DNA of 64,000 nt from Granulicella sp. L60 (GTDB lineage: Bacteria; Acidobacteriota; Terriglobia; Terriglobales; Acidobacteriaceae): contig NZ_LMUR01000022.1 of the NCBI RefSeq assembly GCF_009765825.1, positions 755,101-819,100 on the forward strand, given 5' to 3'. The notes below the pieces were generated by a model. That model did not search any database and was not told where the DNA came from. It saw only the letters and a list, made by a program, of their open reading frames with translations. A program made the translations under genes and the position numbers. Positions 45,556-55,288 of the stretch are shown piece after piece. The first letter of the stretch is position 1. Each line of letters opens with the position of its first letter.

Positions 45556-48339
45556 CTACTTCGTCATAACGGAGAACTCAGTAATACTTGGCGCATCCGC
45601 TCCTTTATCACCTTGAAACTTTAGCCGAACAAACTTGGCTCGCATCTGTGTCGCGGTAAACTCGTCAATTCCCGCAGACTTTGCAGGTGCCGCGCCGATC
45701 GTCTTCCACTGCAAGCCGTCAAGCGATGCTTCAACCGAATACGAAAATAGTCCCGGACTTCCTCGATGAACTGTAATCTTCCTTAGCCATGTAGGACTTG
45801 CAAGGGTTACGGTCAAAGCCGCCTTTGGTTCGGCGGCGGTCCAGGCAGTAGCTGGAATACCATCGATTGCACCCACAGGCGGATTTGCAGCGAGTGACGA
45901 GCTAGCCGCAATGCTTTGGCATCGTGCCAGGTCACCGGTCGGTTGCAGGTCAGGTCGCCGAGTAGGAAGTATCAAAACTTTACCGGACTGCACAATCTTC
46001 TTTCCATCCTTTGTTTCAACCGGAAGTGCAGACCCGGAGACGAGAGTAACGTTAGTCGTCTTAGGACCTATCTGTATCGTGAAGATCCGCCCCTGCCATG
46101 CCATGTTGCGCAGCGTAATCCCGCTGAGTTGAGGAGGTAGACTCGGGTCCAGATGTATCGCATCGGTGAGTGGACGAAATCCTGAAAAACCATACAAAAA
46201 CTCCTGCACGAACCCACCCACACCAGTCAGAAAGTCATAGGTGGTGTCGGATAACTTCTCCGGTGCAAACTCCGAGAACTGCAAAAACGGCTTACGCAGA
46301 AACGGCTGGTAGCTGCGAATCATGTATGTGTATGCAGAGCAGCCTGGAACATCCACCGCCGACGCCGCGATCGAGTGGATAGCGTCCGTCATGGCCGGAC
46401 CATTCCTATCTGTGCGTGGCGTGTAGTAGTTGAGATCATTGATGCCGAACGATTTCGGCATGGAAAAATCCAGAGGGTACGTAAGCATGGCAACGTCCGC
46501 CTGCTTGATCTGTCTGCCGTCATATCCATCATGCTCAAGATAGATATTCTTTGCCTTATCAACCGGCATCGTGCTGATCAGGCCACGTCCGACCTCATCC
46601 CACATCGGAGGCGCTGTCTTACCCAGCACCTTCGCTGCTTCAATCGCTCTCTCAAGCGCCAACGAAGCAGCAGCATTCGTATAACTATCGTTGTTCGTAT
46701 CTACCGCGTATTCGTCCGGCGTCTGTACCTGCAAAAGAGAGTATCCGCCGTTCACTGCGGTAGCCTTGCCCGTCCAGAACTGCGCAACAGCCTCTAGAAC
46801 CGGCCATCCCCGTTCCTCCAGCCATCTCTTGTCGCCCGTCGCTTCGTAGTACTGCCACTGGGCCAATGCAATATCTGCCTGTAGATGAAACTCCTGCGTA
46901 CAGCTCTTGTTAGGATCCGACACAACCTTGCCATGGGAGTCGGTAACAGCGCCATAACACTCGTCTCCCATGTCGCCCGTAGTCCCACTGGTCCATGGAT
47001 AAAATGCGCCTTGATAACCATTGTTCGCAGCATTTCTACGCGCTGCCGCCAGCGTATCGTATCGATAGTCCACCATGACGCGAGCGATCTCCGGATGCTG
47101 AGCTAGCAGCACCGGAAACATCCAGGTATCCGCATCCCAGAAGACCATGCCTGCATAACCATCACTGGATAAACCAGCTGGCCCGATACTCGCAGGGCTG
47201 TCGCTACGTATGCTCGCGTACAGACTGTATTCACTGGAGCGGATGGCCTGTTGCAGAGAACGATCCCCACTGACCAACACCTCGCTCTCCCACACAGAAG
47301 CCCAGGCCACCTTATTCTCTTCCAGCAGTGCTATAAGCCCACGAGATGCTGCTTGCATCGATTCCGCAAGAGCGTCGGAGGAAGGCGTCTGAGAGTCGCG
47401 TCCAGTGACCACAGCGACGTACTTCGTGAACGAATAGCTCTTTCCGGCTTCTACCTCGAACACGACCCGTTCGCCCGCCGTCTGCGCCACATCCGATTTA
47501 AGCGCAGACGATGTAACCCCATTCACTTTAGAAAACTGCAAGGTCGATGCTTCAGCAACCAGGATGCCCGTTCCCTTTGCCCTCGATGTAACATGAATTG
47601 TCTGTGTCGCGAGGTCAACTCCGTCATCAACAGGATCTATTCGCCGCGCACCGGCGCCATCCAGAACGCTGCTCACGATAGCCTCTCCTGTCCAAAGAGG
47701 AACGAGGTCGAGTGTCACCACCGCAAGATGCTTTCGCGCCCGGTCAGTGCTCACCCGGTATCTGAATCGCGTCCTCTGTCCCGTCGGAGAGACCCACGTG
47801 CCAGACGTCGTGACAACGCCGGTTCGCAGATCAAGGCTTTGGTTGTAACCGATAACTTCGTTCTTCGAAACCGTGGCAGGAGAATAGACACCGGAAGGCG
47901 TCGCGAACGTAAGTGTCGACCACGTCGGGATCAGCGCAATCGCCTGCTTCTCCTCTTTATAGAATCGCCCATCCGCCACCTTGGCATAGACTCCGGCAGC
48001 GATCGAAGAAGCAATACGCTCCGTGCCGAGAGGCCATCCCACATGTCCCAGGTCCCCAAGATAACCCATACCCGCAGCAGGTATACGCTGTCCCAGATAA
48101 CCATCTCCAACATACGGCTCAGCCTCAAAGCGGTTATCAAAATCGGAGGTCGAAAGCGTCCAGTCCTCATCCGCCTGTGGATGCGCTCGATGAGCAGCTT
48201 GCGCCACCATAGCCATCGGCGAACAAAAAGCCATCCATAAAACAATCACCTGCGCACAGCAAAACGCACAAACAAACATCCAATCGCCGCCACCGGATCC
48301 AAGGCTTCGAGTCAACAACATTCGAGAACTTCTCTTCAC
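45556..48339 (-). CDS. GH65 family glycosidase (acid trehalase-like) with C-terminal F5/8 type C domain, exported
   Basis: A 927-residue protein with a hydrophobic leader (residues about 20-47). The mature part opens with EPYVGDGYLGQRIPAAG. The (alpha/alpha)6 catalytic domain contains GMVFWDADTWMFPVLL, GAFYPWTSGTTGDMGDECYG and LLQVQTPDEYAVDTNNDSYT; the last holds the conserved glutamate of the GH65 GPDEY motif. About 130 C-terminal residues form a discoidin/F5-8C carbohydrate-binding module (LAANPPVGAIDGIPATAWTA, KFVRLKFQGDKGADAPSITE). GH65 contains trehalases and disaccharide phosphorylases; export and size fit a hydrolase of the vacuolar acid trehalase type. The GH13 gene at 49082 is also secreted, so the region may serve trehalose or other alpha-glucosides. 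Confidence 0.85.
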   Translation of the reverse strand: MKRSSRMLLTRSLGSGGGDWMFVCAFCCAQVIVLWMAFCSPMAMVAQAAHRAHPQADEDWTLSTSDFDNRFEAEPYVGDGYLGQRIPAAGMGYLGDLGHVGWPLGTERIASSIAAGVYAKVADGRFYKEEKQAIALIPTWSTLTFATPSGVYSPATVSKNEVIGYNQSLDLRTGVVTTSGTWVSPTGQRTRFRYRVSTDRARKHLAVVTLDLVPLWTGEAIVSSVLDGAGARRIDPVDDGVDLATQTIHVTSRAKGTGILVAEASTLQFSKVNGVTSSALKSDVAQTAGERVVFEVEAGKSYSFTKYVAVVTGRDSQTPSSDALAESMQAASRGLIALLEENKVAWASVWESEVLVSGDRSLQQAIRSSEYSLYASIRSDSPASIGPAGLSSDGYAGMVFWDADTWMFPVLLAQHPEIARVMVDYRYDTLAAARRNAANNGYQGAFYPWTSGTTGDMGDECYGAVTDSHGKVVSDPNKSCTQEFHLQADIALAQWQYYEATGDKRWLEERGWPVLEAVAQFWTGKATAVNGGYSLLQVQTPDEYAVDTNNDSYTNAAASLALERAIEAAKVLGKTAPPMWDEVGRGLISTMPVDKAKNIYLEHDGYDGRQIKQADVAMLTYPLDFSMPKSFGINDLNYYTPRTDRNGPAMTDAIHSIAASAVDVPGCSAYTYMIRSYQPFLRKPFLQFSEFAPEKLSDTTYDFLTGVGGFVQEFLYGFSGFRPLTDAIHLDPSLPPQLSGITLRNMAWQGRIFTIQIGPKTTNVTLVSGSALPVETKDGKKIVQSGKVLILPTRRPDLQPTGDLARCQSIAASSSLAANPPVGAIDGIPATAWTAAEPKAALTVTLASPTWLRKITVHRGSPGLFSYSVEASLDGLQWKTIGAAPAKSAGIDEFTATQMRAKFVRLKFQGDKGADAPSITEFSVMTK

Positions 48340-48464
48340 GAGTTCATTGAAACACGTTCCCTATCTTTAAAGGTAGTTGCTACAATCTGTCGAATGCAGC
48401 TTCAGACAGTTACTACATACGCATCGCTATCGTATGATCCCCCTTAGTCCACATAGGAGCACCG

Positions 48465-49025
48465 ATGAAACTATCAACCCTGGCTGTCATTCTCTTCACT
48501 GGCATCGTGTCGCCAGCCGCTATCATCGCCCAGACGCCTTCCAATCAATCGCCGGCCGCAGTGATGAAGCCCACCCACGCTGGTATCCTCACCTCTGCGG
48601 AAGCCGAGAAGACGCTGCCCGCATCTGTGTTTTTTCGCGGCCAGAGCGCACCCATTCAAGGCCGTAACTCGAGCGGCGTTCGTTTCGAAGACAACAGTCT
48701 GGTGCTCGTCTCACTCGTCGATACCTCAGGTTACTCAAGCCAGGTACAGGAAAAGTACCAGGCATATCTGATTGCTGAATCCCCGCTTGATGTGGACGGG
48801 CATCAATTAGCGCCAGGTGCCTACGGATGCGGCTTCATCGGAACCGACAAATTTGTTGTCATGGACATCGGTGGCCACGAACTCTTCACCGCCCACTCAG
48901 TCTCCGACACCGCCCTCAGTCGCCCACGGCCGCTTCAGATCATGCCCAACACTGGCGTAGCAGGTACCTATCGTCTGTACATTAATCGCAACTACGTCAC
49001 CTTCCACGCCGCATCAGGAAGCTAA
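48465..49025 (+). CDS. Hypothetical small secreted protein
   Basis: I do not recognise this family. 186 residues with a clear Sec signal (LAVILFTGIVSPAAIIAQTP); AGGAG lies 6 nt before the ATG. The mature part is mixed alpha/beta with a conserved-looking segment SVFFRGQSAPIQGRNSSGVR, then LVSLVDTSGYSSQVQEKYQA and HQLAPGAYGCGFIGTDKFVV, suggesting a compact beta fold. It stands alone, divergent from the GH65 gene and convergent with the GH13 gene, so no operon partner helps to define it. Confidence 0.7.
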   Translation: MKLSTLAVILFTGIVSPAAIIAQTPSNQSPAAVMKPTHAGILTSAEAEKTLPASVFFRGQSAPIQGRNSSGVRFEDNSLVLVSLVDTSGYSSQVQEKYQAYLIAESPLDVDGHQLAPGAYGCGFIGTDKFVVMDIGGHELFTAHSVSDTALSRPRPLQIMPNTGVAGTYRLYINRNYVTFHAASGS

Positions 49026-49052
49026 TCAAGCTCATCATGGCTAACTAAACCG

Positions 49053-49074
49053 GGGTCCCAGAGTATCGGGACCC
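49053..49074. terminator. Hairpin between convergent genes
   Basis: GGGTCCC (49053-49059) pairs with GGGACCC (49068-49074) around an 8-nt loop. It sits between the stop of the secreted protein gene and the stop of the GH13 gene, so it could end transcription from both sides, though no T-run follows on either strand. Confidence 0.5.
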
Positions 49075-49081
49075 TCAGTCA

Positions 49082-50911
49082 TTACTGAATTGATCCAACC
49101 CAAGAGCTAAACGGCGGAAGTGCAATATCTTTCAACTTACTGGACCCTCGCAGTGACGGAGCATCAGTAATCACCGTCTTCGCCGATATACTCTTTCCCA
49201 CCGCCCTCAGATCGAATGACACCGTCTGTGGCTCTCCCGTGCAGTTGACCGCCACCACAACCGAAGGCCCACCATCCACACCCTTTCGTACAAATGACAA
49301 AACCGATGGGTTGTTCTTATCCAGCATGACCATCGTCCCATTGCGCAGCGCCGGATTACTCCTGCGAAACGCAATGAGAGTCTTGTACCAGTTCAGCATG
49401 GAGTCAGGTTCACCCTCTTCCACCCTCACGTTGACAGTCTTGTAGTCGACACCGATCGGCAGCCATGTCGTAGAAGCAGTACTGAAACCGGCATTCTTTT
49501 CGCCGTTCCACTGCATCGGCGTACGCTCACCATCGCGCCCCTTCTCCTTCGGCCACCCCGTAATGCCGATCGGGTCCTTCACATCTTCTTTGCGCGTCGG
49601 CACCGACGTCGACATCCCCAGCTCTTCACCGTAGTACATCAGCGGCGTCGAGCGCGAGGTCAGCAGCAGAGTCGCCAGCACCTTTGCAATAGCCTCATTG
49701 TGAACGCCATCACCATAGCGATCCCAGCTCCTCTTGTTATCGTGATTATCGAAGACGAACAATGGCTGATTGCCATCGATACTCGTCTCTGCATCGTTGA
49801 TCCGCTGCCGAAGCAGACTCGCATCCAGCTTATTCGTAAAGCCCACCTGCATGTCCATCGGCAGTTGCAGCTCGTCGTGCTTGGAGCCGCCGTACCACTT
49901 GTCCAACTCCTGCACACTCGGCAGGTAGGTCTCGCCGATCAGAACGCGGTCGCCAGGATAGTGATTCACCATCGCACGAAGCCTGCGCATCACGTCGTGG
50001 ACCTCGGGCAGATTATTGGTATAGGTGTCCTCGAGAATCGGGTCGCCCTGCGCGTTGATTCCACCCAGCGCAGGATTATCGCGAAGCTTCTGATCCTCAA
50101 ATAGACTCGGCACGGCATCAAATCGGAAGCCCGATACTCCACGGTCCAGCCAGAAGCGAACCGTATCGAACATGGCTTTCTCAACCTCTGGATTTCGCCA
50201 GTTCAGATCCGGTTGCTGCTTGTAGAACTCGTGATAGTAAAACTGCTTCGTCCTCGGATCGTACTGCCACGCAGAACCGCCAAATCCGCTGATCCAATTA
50301 TTAGGTGGTATCGGCTTTCCATCCGCCGTATATCCCTTCGGATCTTGCCAGATAAACCAATCGCGCTTCGGATTTGTCCTCGAACTCGCCGACTCCAAAA
50401 ACCACTTATGCTGATCCGAAGTATGGTTCATCACCATATCCATAATGACGCGGATGTGACGAGTCTTCGCCTCCGCCACCATCCGGTCGAAGTCCGCAAG
50501 CGTGCCATACTGCGGATCGATATTCTCGTAGTCGGAGATATCGTAGCCAAAGTCGACTAGCGGAGACGGATACACCGGGGTCAACCAAATTGCGCCAATA
50601 TCCAGCGACTGCAAGTAGCCGAGCCGCTCCGTAATTCCATTCAGATCGCCGAGCCCGTCGCCGTTAGAATCCTGAAAGCTGCGCGGATAGATCTCGTAGA
50701 ACACCGCATGCTTCCACCACGGATCATTGCCGGATTGCGCCCCCTGGCCGTGCCCTGCAACCTCGTGAGCAACCGGCACCGCAGGAGCATTCGCCATCTG
50801 GCCATGCGCCGCAGCGAAAGTCGCTCCACACAGCGCGGCTGCCACAAGCATCGTCTCCAAGCTCTTCGCGAACCTGCCGGGCATCTCTAGTCTGTAGTGC
50901 TTACGACTCAT
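49082..50911 (-). CDS. GH13 family alpha-glucosidase (oligo-1,6-glucosidase-like), exported
   Basis: A protein of about 609 residues with a signal (LETMLVAAALCGATFAAAHG). The GH13 blocks are complete: AVFYEIYPRSFQDSNGDGLG, VIMDMVMNHTSDQHKWF, GVSGFRFDAVPSL (nucleophile aspartate), RVLIGETYLPS (acid glutamate), FVFDNHDNKRSWDR (third aspartate) and TPMQWNGEKNAGFS. The GDGLGDLNGI and QPDLNWRNPEV features belong to the oligo-1,6-glucosidase/alpha-glucosidase group (GH13_23, 30 or 31). Members of this group are often cytoplasmic; the signal peptide makes this one periplasmic or extracellular. The ATG at 50911 has GGGAG 5 nt upstream; a GTG at 50929 is an alternative. Confidence 0.9.
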   Translation of the reverse strand: MSRKHYRLEMPGRFAKSLETMLVAAALCGATFAAAHGQMANAPAVPVAHEVAGHGQGAQSGNDPWWKHAVFYEIYPRSFQDSNGDGLGDLNGITERLGYLQSLDIGAIWLTPVYPSPLVDFGYDISDYENIDPQYGTLADFDRMVAEAKTRHIRVIMDMVMNHTSDQHKWFLESASSRTNPKRDWFIWQDPKGYTADGKPIPPNNWISGFGGSAWQYDPRTKQFYYHEFYKQQPDLNWRNPEVEKAMFDTVRFWLDRGVSGFRFDAVPSLFEDQKLRDNPALGGINAQGDPILEDTYTNNLPEVHDVMRRLRAMVNHYPGDRVLIGETYLPSVQELDKWYGGSKHDELQLPMDMQVGFTNKLDASLLRQRINDAETSIDGNQPLFVFDNHDNKRSWDRYGDGVHNEAIAKVLATLLLTSRSTPLMYYGEELGMSTSVPTRKEDVKDPIGITGWPKEKGRDGERTPMQWNGEKNAGFSTASTTWLPIGVDYKTVNVRVEEGEPDSMLNWYKTLIAFRRSNPALRNGTMVMLDKNNPSVLSFVRKGVDGGPSVVVAVNCTGEPQTVSFDLRAVGKSISAKTVITDAPSLRGSSKLKDIALPPFSSWVGSIQ

Positions 50912-51009
50912 CGAGGCTCCCATAGACACATGCCCTCAACAGCAGACAGAAACGCCGCATTGGCAGCGGTCGCAAAACGTGAAACGATCATCCACCACGC
51001 GAGTAGCCG

Positions 51010-51477
51010 TTAGAACGGTATATCGTCGTCCGTGATCCCTACATCCGCATAGTCGGACTGACTCGCAGGCGTACGCTGATCGAAGCTCGCCGTGTTGCTG
51101 CTGCTCTTGGAGTAGCCACCAGGAGCGCTGCCGCCTTCAGACTTCCCACCCAGCAGGGTCAGCTCATTGCACAGAATCTCTGTCTTGTACTTCTTCTCGC
51201 CACTGGTCTTATCGTCCCAGGACCGGGTCTGAATCTTGCCCTCAATCAGGATCTGCGAGCCTTTTTTGACATAATCGCGCACGATCTCGGCAGTGCGCTG
51301 GAAGCAGACGATATTGTGCCACTCCGTCTTATCGGCCCAGTTGCCCTGAGCGTCCTTCTGCCGGTCGGCCGTAGCGAGAGAGAAGCTGGCGACGGTCATC
51401 CCGCCTGCGGTGGAACGAATCTCGGGGTCCTTGCCGACGTTGCCGAGAAGAAAGACTTTATTGACGCCTTTTGCCAT
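51010..51477 (-). CDS. ssb: Single-stranded DNA-binding protein
   Basis: A 155-residue SSB. The OB fold reads AKGVNKVFLLGNVGKDPEIR, VASFSLATADR, KTEWHNIVCFQRTAEIVRDY and GSQILIEGKIQTRSWDD, followed by a glycine/serine-rich linker and the acidic tip DDDIPF that recruits repair and replication partners. The ATG at 51477 has GGAG 7 nt upstream; the frame is open to 51507 without a ribosome site. It is transcribed alone here, with the oxidase-assembly genes upstream. Confidence 0.96.
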   Translation of the reverse strand: MAKGVNKVFLLGNVGKDPEIRSTAGGMTVASFSLATADRQKDAQGNWADKTEWHNIVCFQRTAEIVRDYVKKGSQILIEGKIQTRSWDDKTSGEKKYKTEILCNELTLLGGKSEGGSAPGGYSKSSSNTASFDQRTPASQSDYADVGITDDDIPF

Positions 51478-51579
51478 GTGAAAACTCCGGTCTATGCAGG
51501 TTTGCAACGTTGAGAATAGCAGATAGAGCGCTGTGCTTGGCGGAGCGGGCGGATTGCCTTACAGGGAATACCATCCGGC

Positions 51580-51825
51580 TCAGCGCCGCAAATCCCCAAA
51601 GATCTTCAACGCTGCCAGCAACAGAGTAAGGAAGCCCGTAGGAAGACACCCCATCGCCAACATCAGCGACAGCCAGCCCATGTTCGTATGCGGCCCCTGG
51701 TGGCGTGTGATCCCCCCAAAGCTCGTAAAAATAAGCGCCGCCGCAATCACCCCAACGCCGAAGATGATCAGGCCGGTACGAAGCAGTTTGCGTGTGTCTG
51801 GCTGCAGATAGAAGCGATTCGCCAT
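51580..51825 (-). CDS. Small membrane protein of the haem/oxidase assembly operon
   Basis: 81 residues with two hydrophobic helices (GLIIFGVGVIAAALIFTSFG and MLAMGCLPTGFLTLLLAALK) and short charged ends. I do not know the family. Its ATG overlaps the stop of the DUF420 gene by one base (TGATG), so translation is coupled, and it ends the cyoE-DUF420 transcription unit. A part in terminal oxidase assembly is likely by position only. Confidence 0.7.
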   Translation of the reverse strand: MANRFYLQPDTRKLLRTGLIIFGVGVIAAALIFTSFGGITRHQGPHTNMGWLSLMLAMGCLPTGFLTLLLAALKIFGDLRR

Positions 51826-52376
51826 CAATGAATCAGCGCCTGCATCGCATAGACGATGACGCCCGTGATCGACACATAAAGCCAGATCGGGAAGGTATAG
51901 CGGGCCAGCTTCTTATGAGCAGGGAAGCGCCCCGTCAGCGAAAGGAAGAACGTAATCAGAATCATCGGCAACGCGACGATCGAGAGCACAACATGCGACG
52001 CCAGCAGCTTCCAGTAGAAGGGCCACCACGGACTTAGCCGATTGAAGTGCGTCTCCCCATGCAGCGTAAAGTTCGTCAGGTACGAGACCAGAAAGATAGT
52101 CGAGAAAAAAAACGCGGTAAACATCGCCGCACGATGCTGCGCAATCCGCCGCGACCGGATATACCCAAACCCGATAAGCAGCGCAATCGTGCACAGTCCG
52201 TTCAGCACGGCATTCAGCAAGGGAAGCGAGCGCAGATGAGCGCCTGTCACATCAAGCGGCGCGTGGAAGTAAACCAGGTAGCAGATCAGCGCGCTTGCCG
52301 CCGCACTGACAACAATAATGGTGGCGATGATCGACGGTGGCGTCCGGATGTTCGTGCTGCGCAGAGAGTCTTGCAT
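51825..52376 (-). CDS. DUF420 family membrane protein (CtaM-like, cytochrome oxidase assembly)
   Basis: A 183-residue protein with five hydrophobic segments. Typical DUF420 features are LPLLNAVLNGLCTIALLIGF, a basic loop ending HRAAMFTAFFFSTIFLVSYL, and FYWKLLASHVVLSIVALPMI with the conserved histidine. In firmicutes the relative CtaM is needed to activate haem-copper oxidase. The start codon follows directly on the cyoE stop (TAAATG), and the next gene overlaps its stop, so the three genes are an operon for haem-copper oxidase maturation; the oxidase subunits lie outside the window. Confidence 0.85.
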   Translation of the reverse strand: MQDSLRSTNIRTPPSIIATIIVVSAAASALICYLVYFHAPLDVTGAHLRSLPLLNAVLNGLCTIALLIGFGYIRSRRIAQHRAAMFTAFFFSTIFLVSYLTNFTLHGETHFNRLSPWWPFYWKLLASHVVLSIVALPMILITFFLSLTGRFPAHKKLARYTFPIWLYVSITGVIVYAMQALIH

Positions 52377-53333
52377 TTAGAAGAGGAGGCGTCCTTTCGC
52401 ATCAAGCATCATGGCGGCCAATAGGAGCGGCAGATAGATCACCGAGACCCGCAGCAGATCGCGAGCATACCGGTGAGAGATCTCCGACCCCGGATCGCGA
52501 ACAATTCTTGCAAACCGCACCGTAAACCAGAGATAGCCTAGGCCAAGCACACCCGCCGAAACCGTATACAGGTTCCCCGTCACATGCAGAGCACTCGGCC
52601 ACAGGCTCACCGGAATCATCAGAACCGCATAAAAGAGAGCCTGCACCACGCTGCTCTGCGCGGCATATCTCGTATTCGGCAGGTTGGCCGTCAGCCGGAT
52701 GCCGCCACGTGCATAGTCCTCGCGATACATCCATCCGATTGCCATGAAGTGTGGAAACTGCCAGACAAAAAGAATGGCAAACAGCGCCACCCCGGGCCAC
52801 TCGATCACACCGCGCGCAGCCGTCCAGCCGATCAACGGCGGCAGCGCCCCCGGAAATGCCCCAATAAACGTATTGATCGTTGTCGCCCGCTTCAGTGGAG
52901 TGTAGATCCCCACATAGCCAATCGCGGTCAGCAGCGTCAGCGTTCCCGTCAGCAGGTTCGTCGCCCACGCAAGATACAGCGAACCCAGAAAAGTAGCCGC
53001 AAACCCAAGCAGCAGCCCATGCGTCAGCGATATCCGACCCGCAGCCATCGGACGATCCGCCGTGCGCCGCATCAGGCCATCGCTCTTTCGCTCCATGGCC
53101 TGGTTCAAAGCGCTCGAACCGCATGTAACCACAGCAATCCCCACCAGCGCCGCCAGGCTGCTCAGATGAAAGGGGCTTATCCCACTGCGTAGGCAGCCAA
53201 GGTAGAACCCCGCTCCCGCCGTAATCAAGACCATCGTGGAGATCCGCAGCTTGAACAACACCGCGTAGTCGGCCATCAGCGAATGTGTCTTCGCGGGCGC
53301 AAGCACGTGATCGGTTGTCGCGGAGGTAGCCAC
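52377..53333 (-). CDS. cyoE: Protohaem IX farnesyltransferase (haem O synthase)
   Basis: A 318-residue UbiA-type membrane prenyltransferase with some nine helices. The first conserved loop has NQAMERKSDGLMRRTADRPM with the aspartate-rich DxxxxRT pattern that binds prenyl diphosphate, and the second has MYREDYARGGIRLTANLPN. LLTAIGYVGIYTPLKRATTI and GWTAARGVIEWPGVALFAIL are also typical of CtaB/CyoE. It adds a farnesyl group to haem B to make haem O for terminal oxidases. It is first in the three-gene unit with DUF420 and the small membrane protein. Confidence 0.95.
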   Translation of the reverse strand: MATSATTDHVLAPAKTHSLMADYAVLFKLRISTMVLITAGAGFYLGCLRSGISPFHLSSLAALVGIAVVTCGSSALNQAMERKSDGLMRRTADRPMAAGRISLTHGLLLGFAATFLGSLYLAWATNLLTGTLTLLTAIGYVGIYTPLKRATTINTFIGAFPGALPPLIGWTAARGVIEWPGVALFAILFVWQFPHFMAIGWMYREDYARGGIRLTANLPNTRYAAQSSVVQALFYAVLMIPVSLWPSALHVTGNLYTVSAGVLGLGYLWFTVRFARIVRDPGSEISHRYARDLLRVSVIYLPLLLAAMMLDAKGRLLF

Positions 53334-53389
53334 GTCATCAAGTGTATCGCGTCAGCCGCCGATAACGTCCAATCGTCCCACCCACCACC

Positions 53390-55147
53390 TCAAGGCTTCG
53401 GACGCAGACGCCGCAGCAACGCCTCTGCGCTAGCCTCGGTATTCACCACATCTTCCTTCGTCAACCACGCCCGTCGCAGCTGCGTAATCCCATACCGCAT
53501 CTGGTCCAGCTCTTCCGTAGCGTGCGCGTCCGTATCCACCACAATCTTGCATCCATGCTGCTTCGCCAGCTTCAGGTGCAGATCGTTCAAATCCGCACGC
53601 GCCGGGCTGGCGTTATGCTCCACCGCCACTCCCAGCTCAGCCGCCCGTCGCAGAATTGCATCCATATCAATCGCATACGCCTCGCGCCCCAGCACCTTCC
53701 GCCCCGTTGGATGCCCCAGGATCCGCACATGCGGATTCTCCAGCGCCCGCAGCACCCGCGCCGTCATCTCCTCCATCGGCTGCGAAAAGTGGCTATGCAC
53801 GCTGGCCACAACAATATCCATCTCCGCCAGCGTCGAGTCCTCAAGATCCAGCGCCCCATCCACCAGGATGTCCACCTCAATCCCCGCCAGCACTCGGATC
53901 CGCCCGCCATGCTCCCGCTGCATCTCCGCATCCACCTCGCGAATCCGCCTCACATGCTCCAGCGCCCGCGCATCGTCCATGCCGTTCGTCATCGCCAGAT
54001 CCTTACTATGGTCCGTAATCGCAATGTAGCCCAAACCCCTCGCCAGCGCCGCCTCCGCCATCGCACGAATCGTATCCCGCCCATCCGTCGCCTCGGTGTG
54101 CATATGCAGGTCGCCGCGAATATCGTCCAGCGTAATCAGCCGGGGAAGCGTGCGCGCCGCAGCCGCCTCAATCTCCCCGCAGTTCTCGCGCAGCTCCGGT
54201 GGAATGTACTCCATCTCCAGCGCCTCGTAGATCTCCGCCTCCGAAGCCGCCGCCACGATCACGTTATCTTCCAGCCGCAGCAGCGCATACTCACTCAGCG
54301 TAAGCCCGCGCTTAATCGCCCTCTGCCGCAGCGCCACGTTATGCATCTTGCTTCCGGTGAAGTATTGCAGCGCCGCCCCATAGCTCGCCCTCGGCAGCAG
54401 CCGCACGTCCACCTGCAGATTGTTCCGCAACGTAAAACTAACCTTGTTTTGCCCCTTTGCAATCAGCTTATCGATCAGCGGCAGCCCCGCCACATGCTCT
54501 ACCGCCGCGCTCACCACATCGGCCTCGCAAGCAGGCCCCGTCGCCAGCAGATCGAGATCTCCCACCGTCTCCCGCCCACGCCGCAGACTCCCCGCCGGCG
54601 TCACCTCATCGATCCCCGGAAACGCCAGTATCAGCGCGCTGATCGTATCCGCATATCCCCTCGCCTTATCAATCCGAAACCGGCTCGAATTCTTCCGGTG
54701 GTCCTCAATCCCCTTCAACAGCTTCACCGTAAATTTGTCGCCCATCCGCGGCAACTTCGCCAGGTGCCCAGCCTTCGCCGCAGCCTCCAGCCCGTCGATA
54801 TCGCACACCTGAAGCGCCGACCACACCAGCGCCACCGTCTTCGGCCCCATCCCCGGCAGCCGCAGCAACTCCAACATCGTAGGTCTGTACTTCTGCAGAA
54901 GCTCTTCGCGAAGCGGTATCGCTCCTGTCGTCAGCAGCGCCACAATATTCGCGGCCATGCCCTTGCCGATCCCCGCAATCGCAAGCAGCTGCTTCGGCTC
55001 ATCCACCAGCGTAGCCAGCTGCGTCGTCTGCTGCTCCACCGCCTCCGCCGCCCGTCTATACGAGCGGATACGAAACGGATCAGCGCCATCGATCTCAAGA
55101 AGAGCTGCAGTCTCGTCCAGCAGGCGTGCTATCGAAATATTATCCAT
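53390..55147 (-). CDS. polX: DNA polymerase/3'-5' exonuclease PolX
   Basis: A 585-residue protein of typical bacterial PolX build. N-terminal helix-hairpin-helix segments (IDGADPFRIRSYRRAAEAVE, LAIAGIGKGMAANIVALLTT, RLPGMGPKTVALVWSAL) bind DNA; the polymerase palm has TPAGSLRRGRETVGDLDLLA with the paired aspartates and FTLRNNLQVDVRLLPRASYG. Residues about 335-585 are the PHP domain: DIRGDLHMHTEATDG, IAITDHSKDLAM, VLAGIEVDIL, VVASVHSHF and VDTDAHATEELDQMRYGI, with all metal-binding histidines and aspartates. The enzyme fills short gaps in repair. Codons are strongly C-ending, which opens long antisense frames. Confidence 0.96.
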   Translation of the reverse strand: MDNISIARLLDETAALLEIDGADPFRIRSYRRAAEAVEQQTTQLATLVDEPKQLLAIAGIGKGMAANIVALLTTGAIPLREELLQKYRPTMLELLRLPGMGPKTVALVWSALQVCDIDGLEAAAKAGHLAKLPRMGDKFTVKLLKGIEDHRKNSSRFRIDKARGYADTISALILAFPGIDEVTPAGSLRRGRETVGDLDLLATGPACEADVVSAAVEHVAGLPLIDKLIAKGQNKVSFTLRNNLQVDVRLLPRASYGAALQYFTGSKMHNVALRQRAIKRGLTLSEYALLRLEDNVIVAAASEAEIYEALEMEYIPPELRENCGEIEAAAARTLPRLITLDDIRGDLHMHTEATDGRDTIRAMAEAALARGLGYIAITDHSKDLAMTNGMDDARALEHVRRIREVDAEMQREHGGRIRVLAGIEVDILVDGALDLEDSTLAEMDIVVASVHSHFSQPMEEMTARVLRALENPHVRILGHPTGRKVLGREAYAIDMDAILRRAAELGVAVEHNASPARADLNDLHLKLAKQHGCKIVVDTDAHATEELDQMRYGITQLRRAWLTKEDVVNTEASAEALLRRLRPKP

Positions 55148-55288
55148 TGGGGGAGTTCAGAACGTGCGTCAAATCACCGAGCCAGCAAACAAAACACTGG
55201 CCAGGAGGTCCTGAAACCAGATTACACGGTGCAGTGTGAAAACTCAGCCCGTCACCACTGCACCTTATCCAAACAAGCGAACCAGCAC

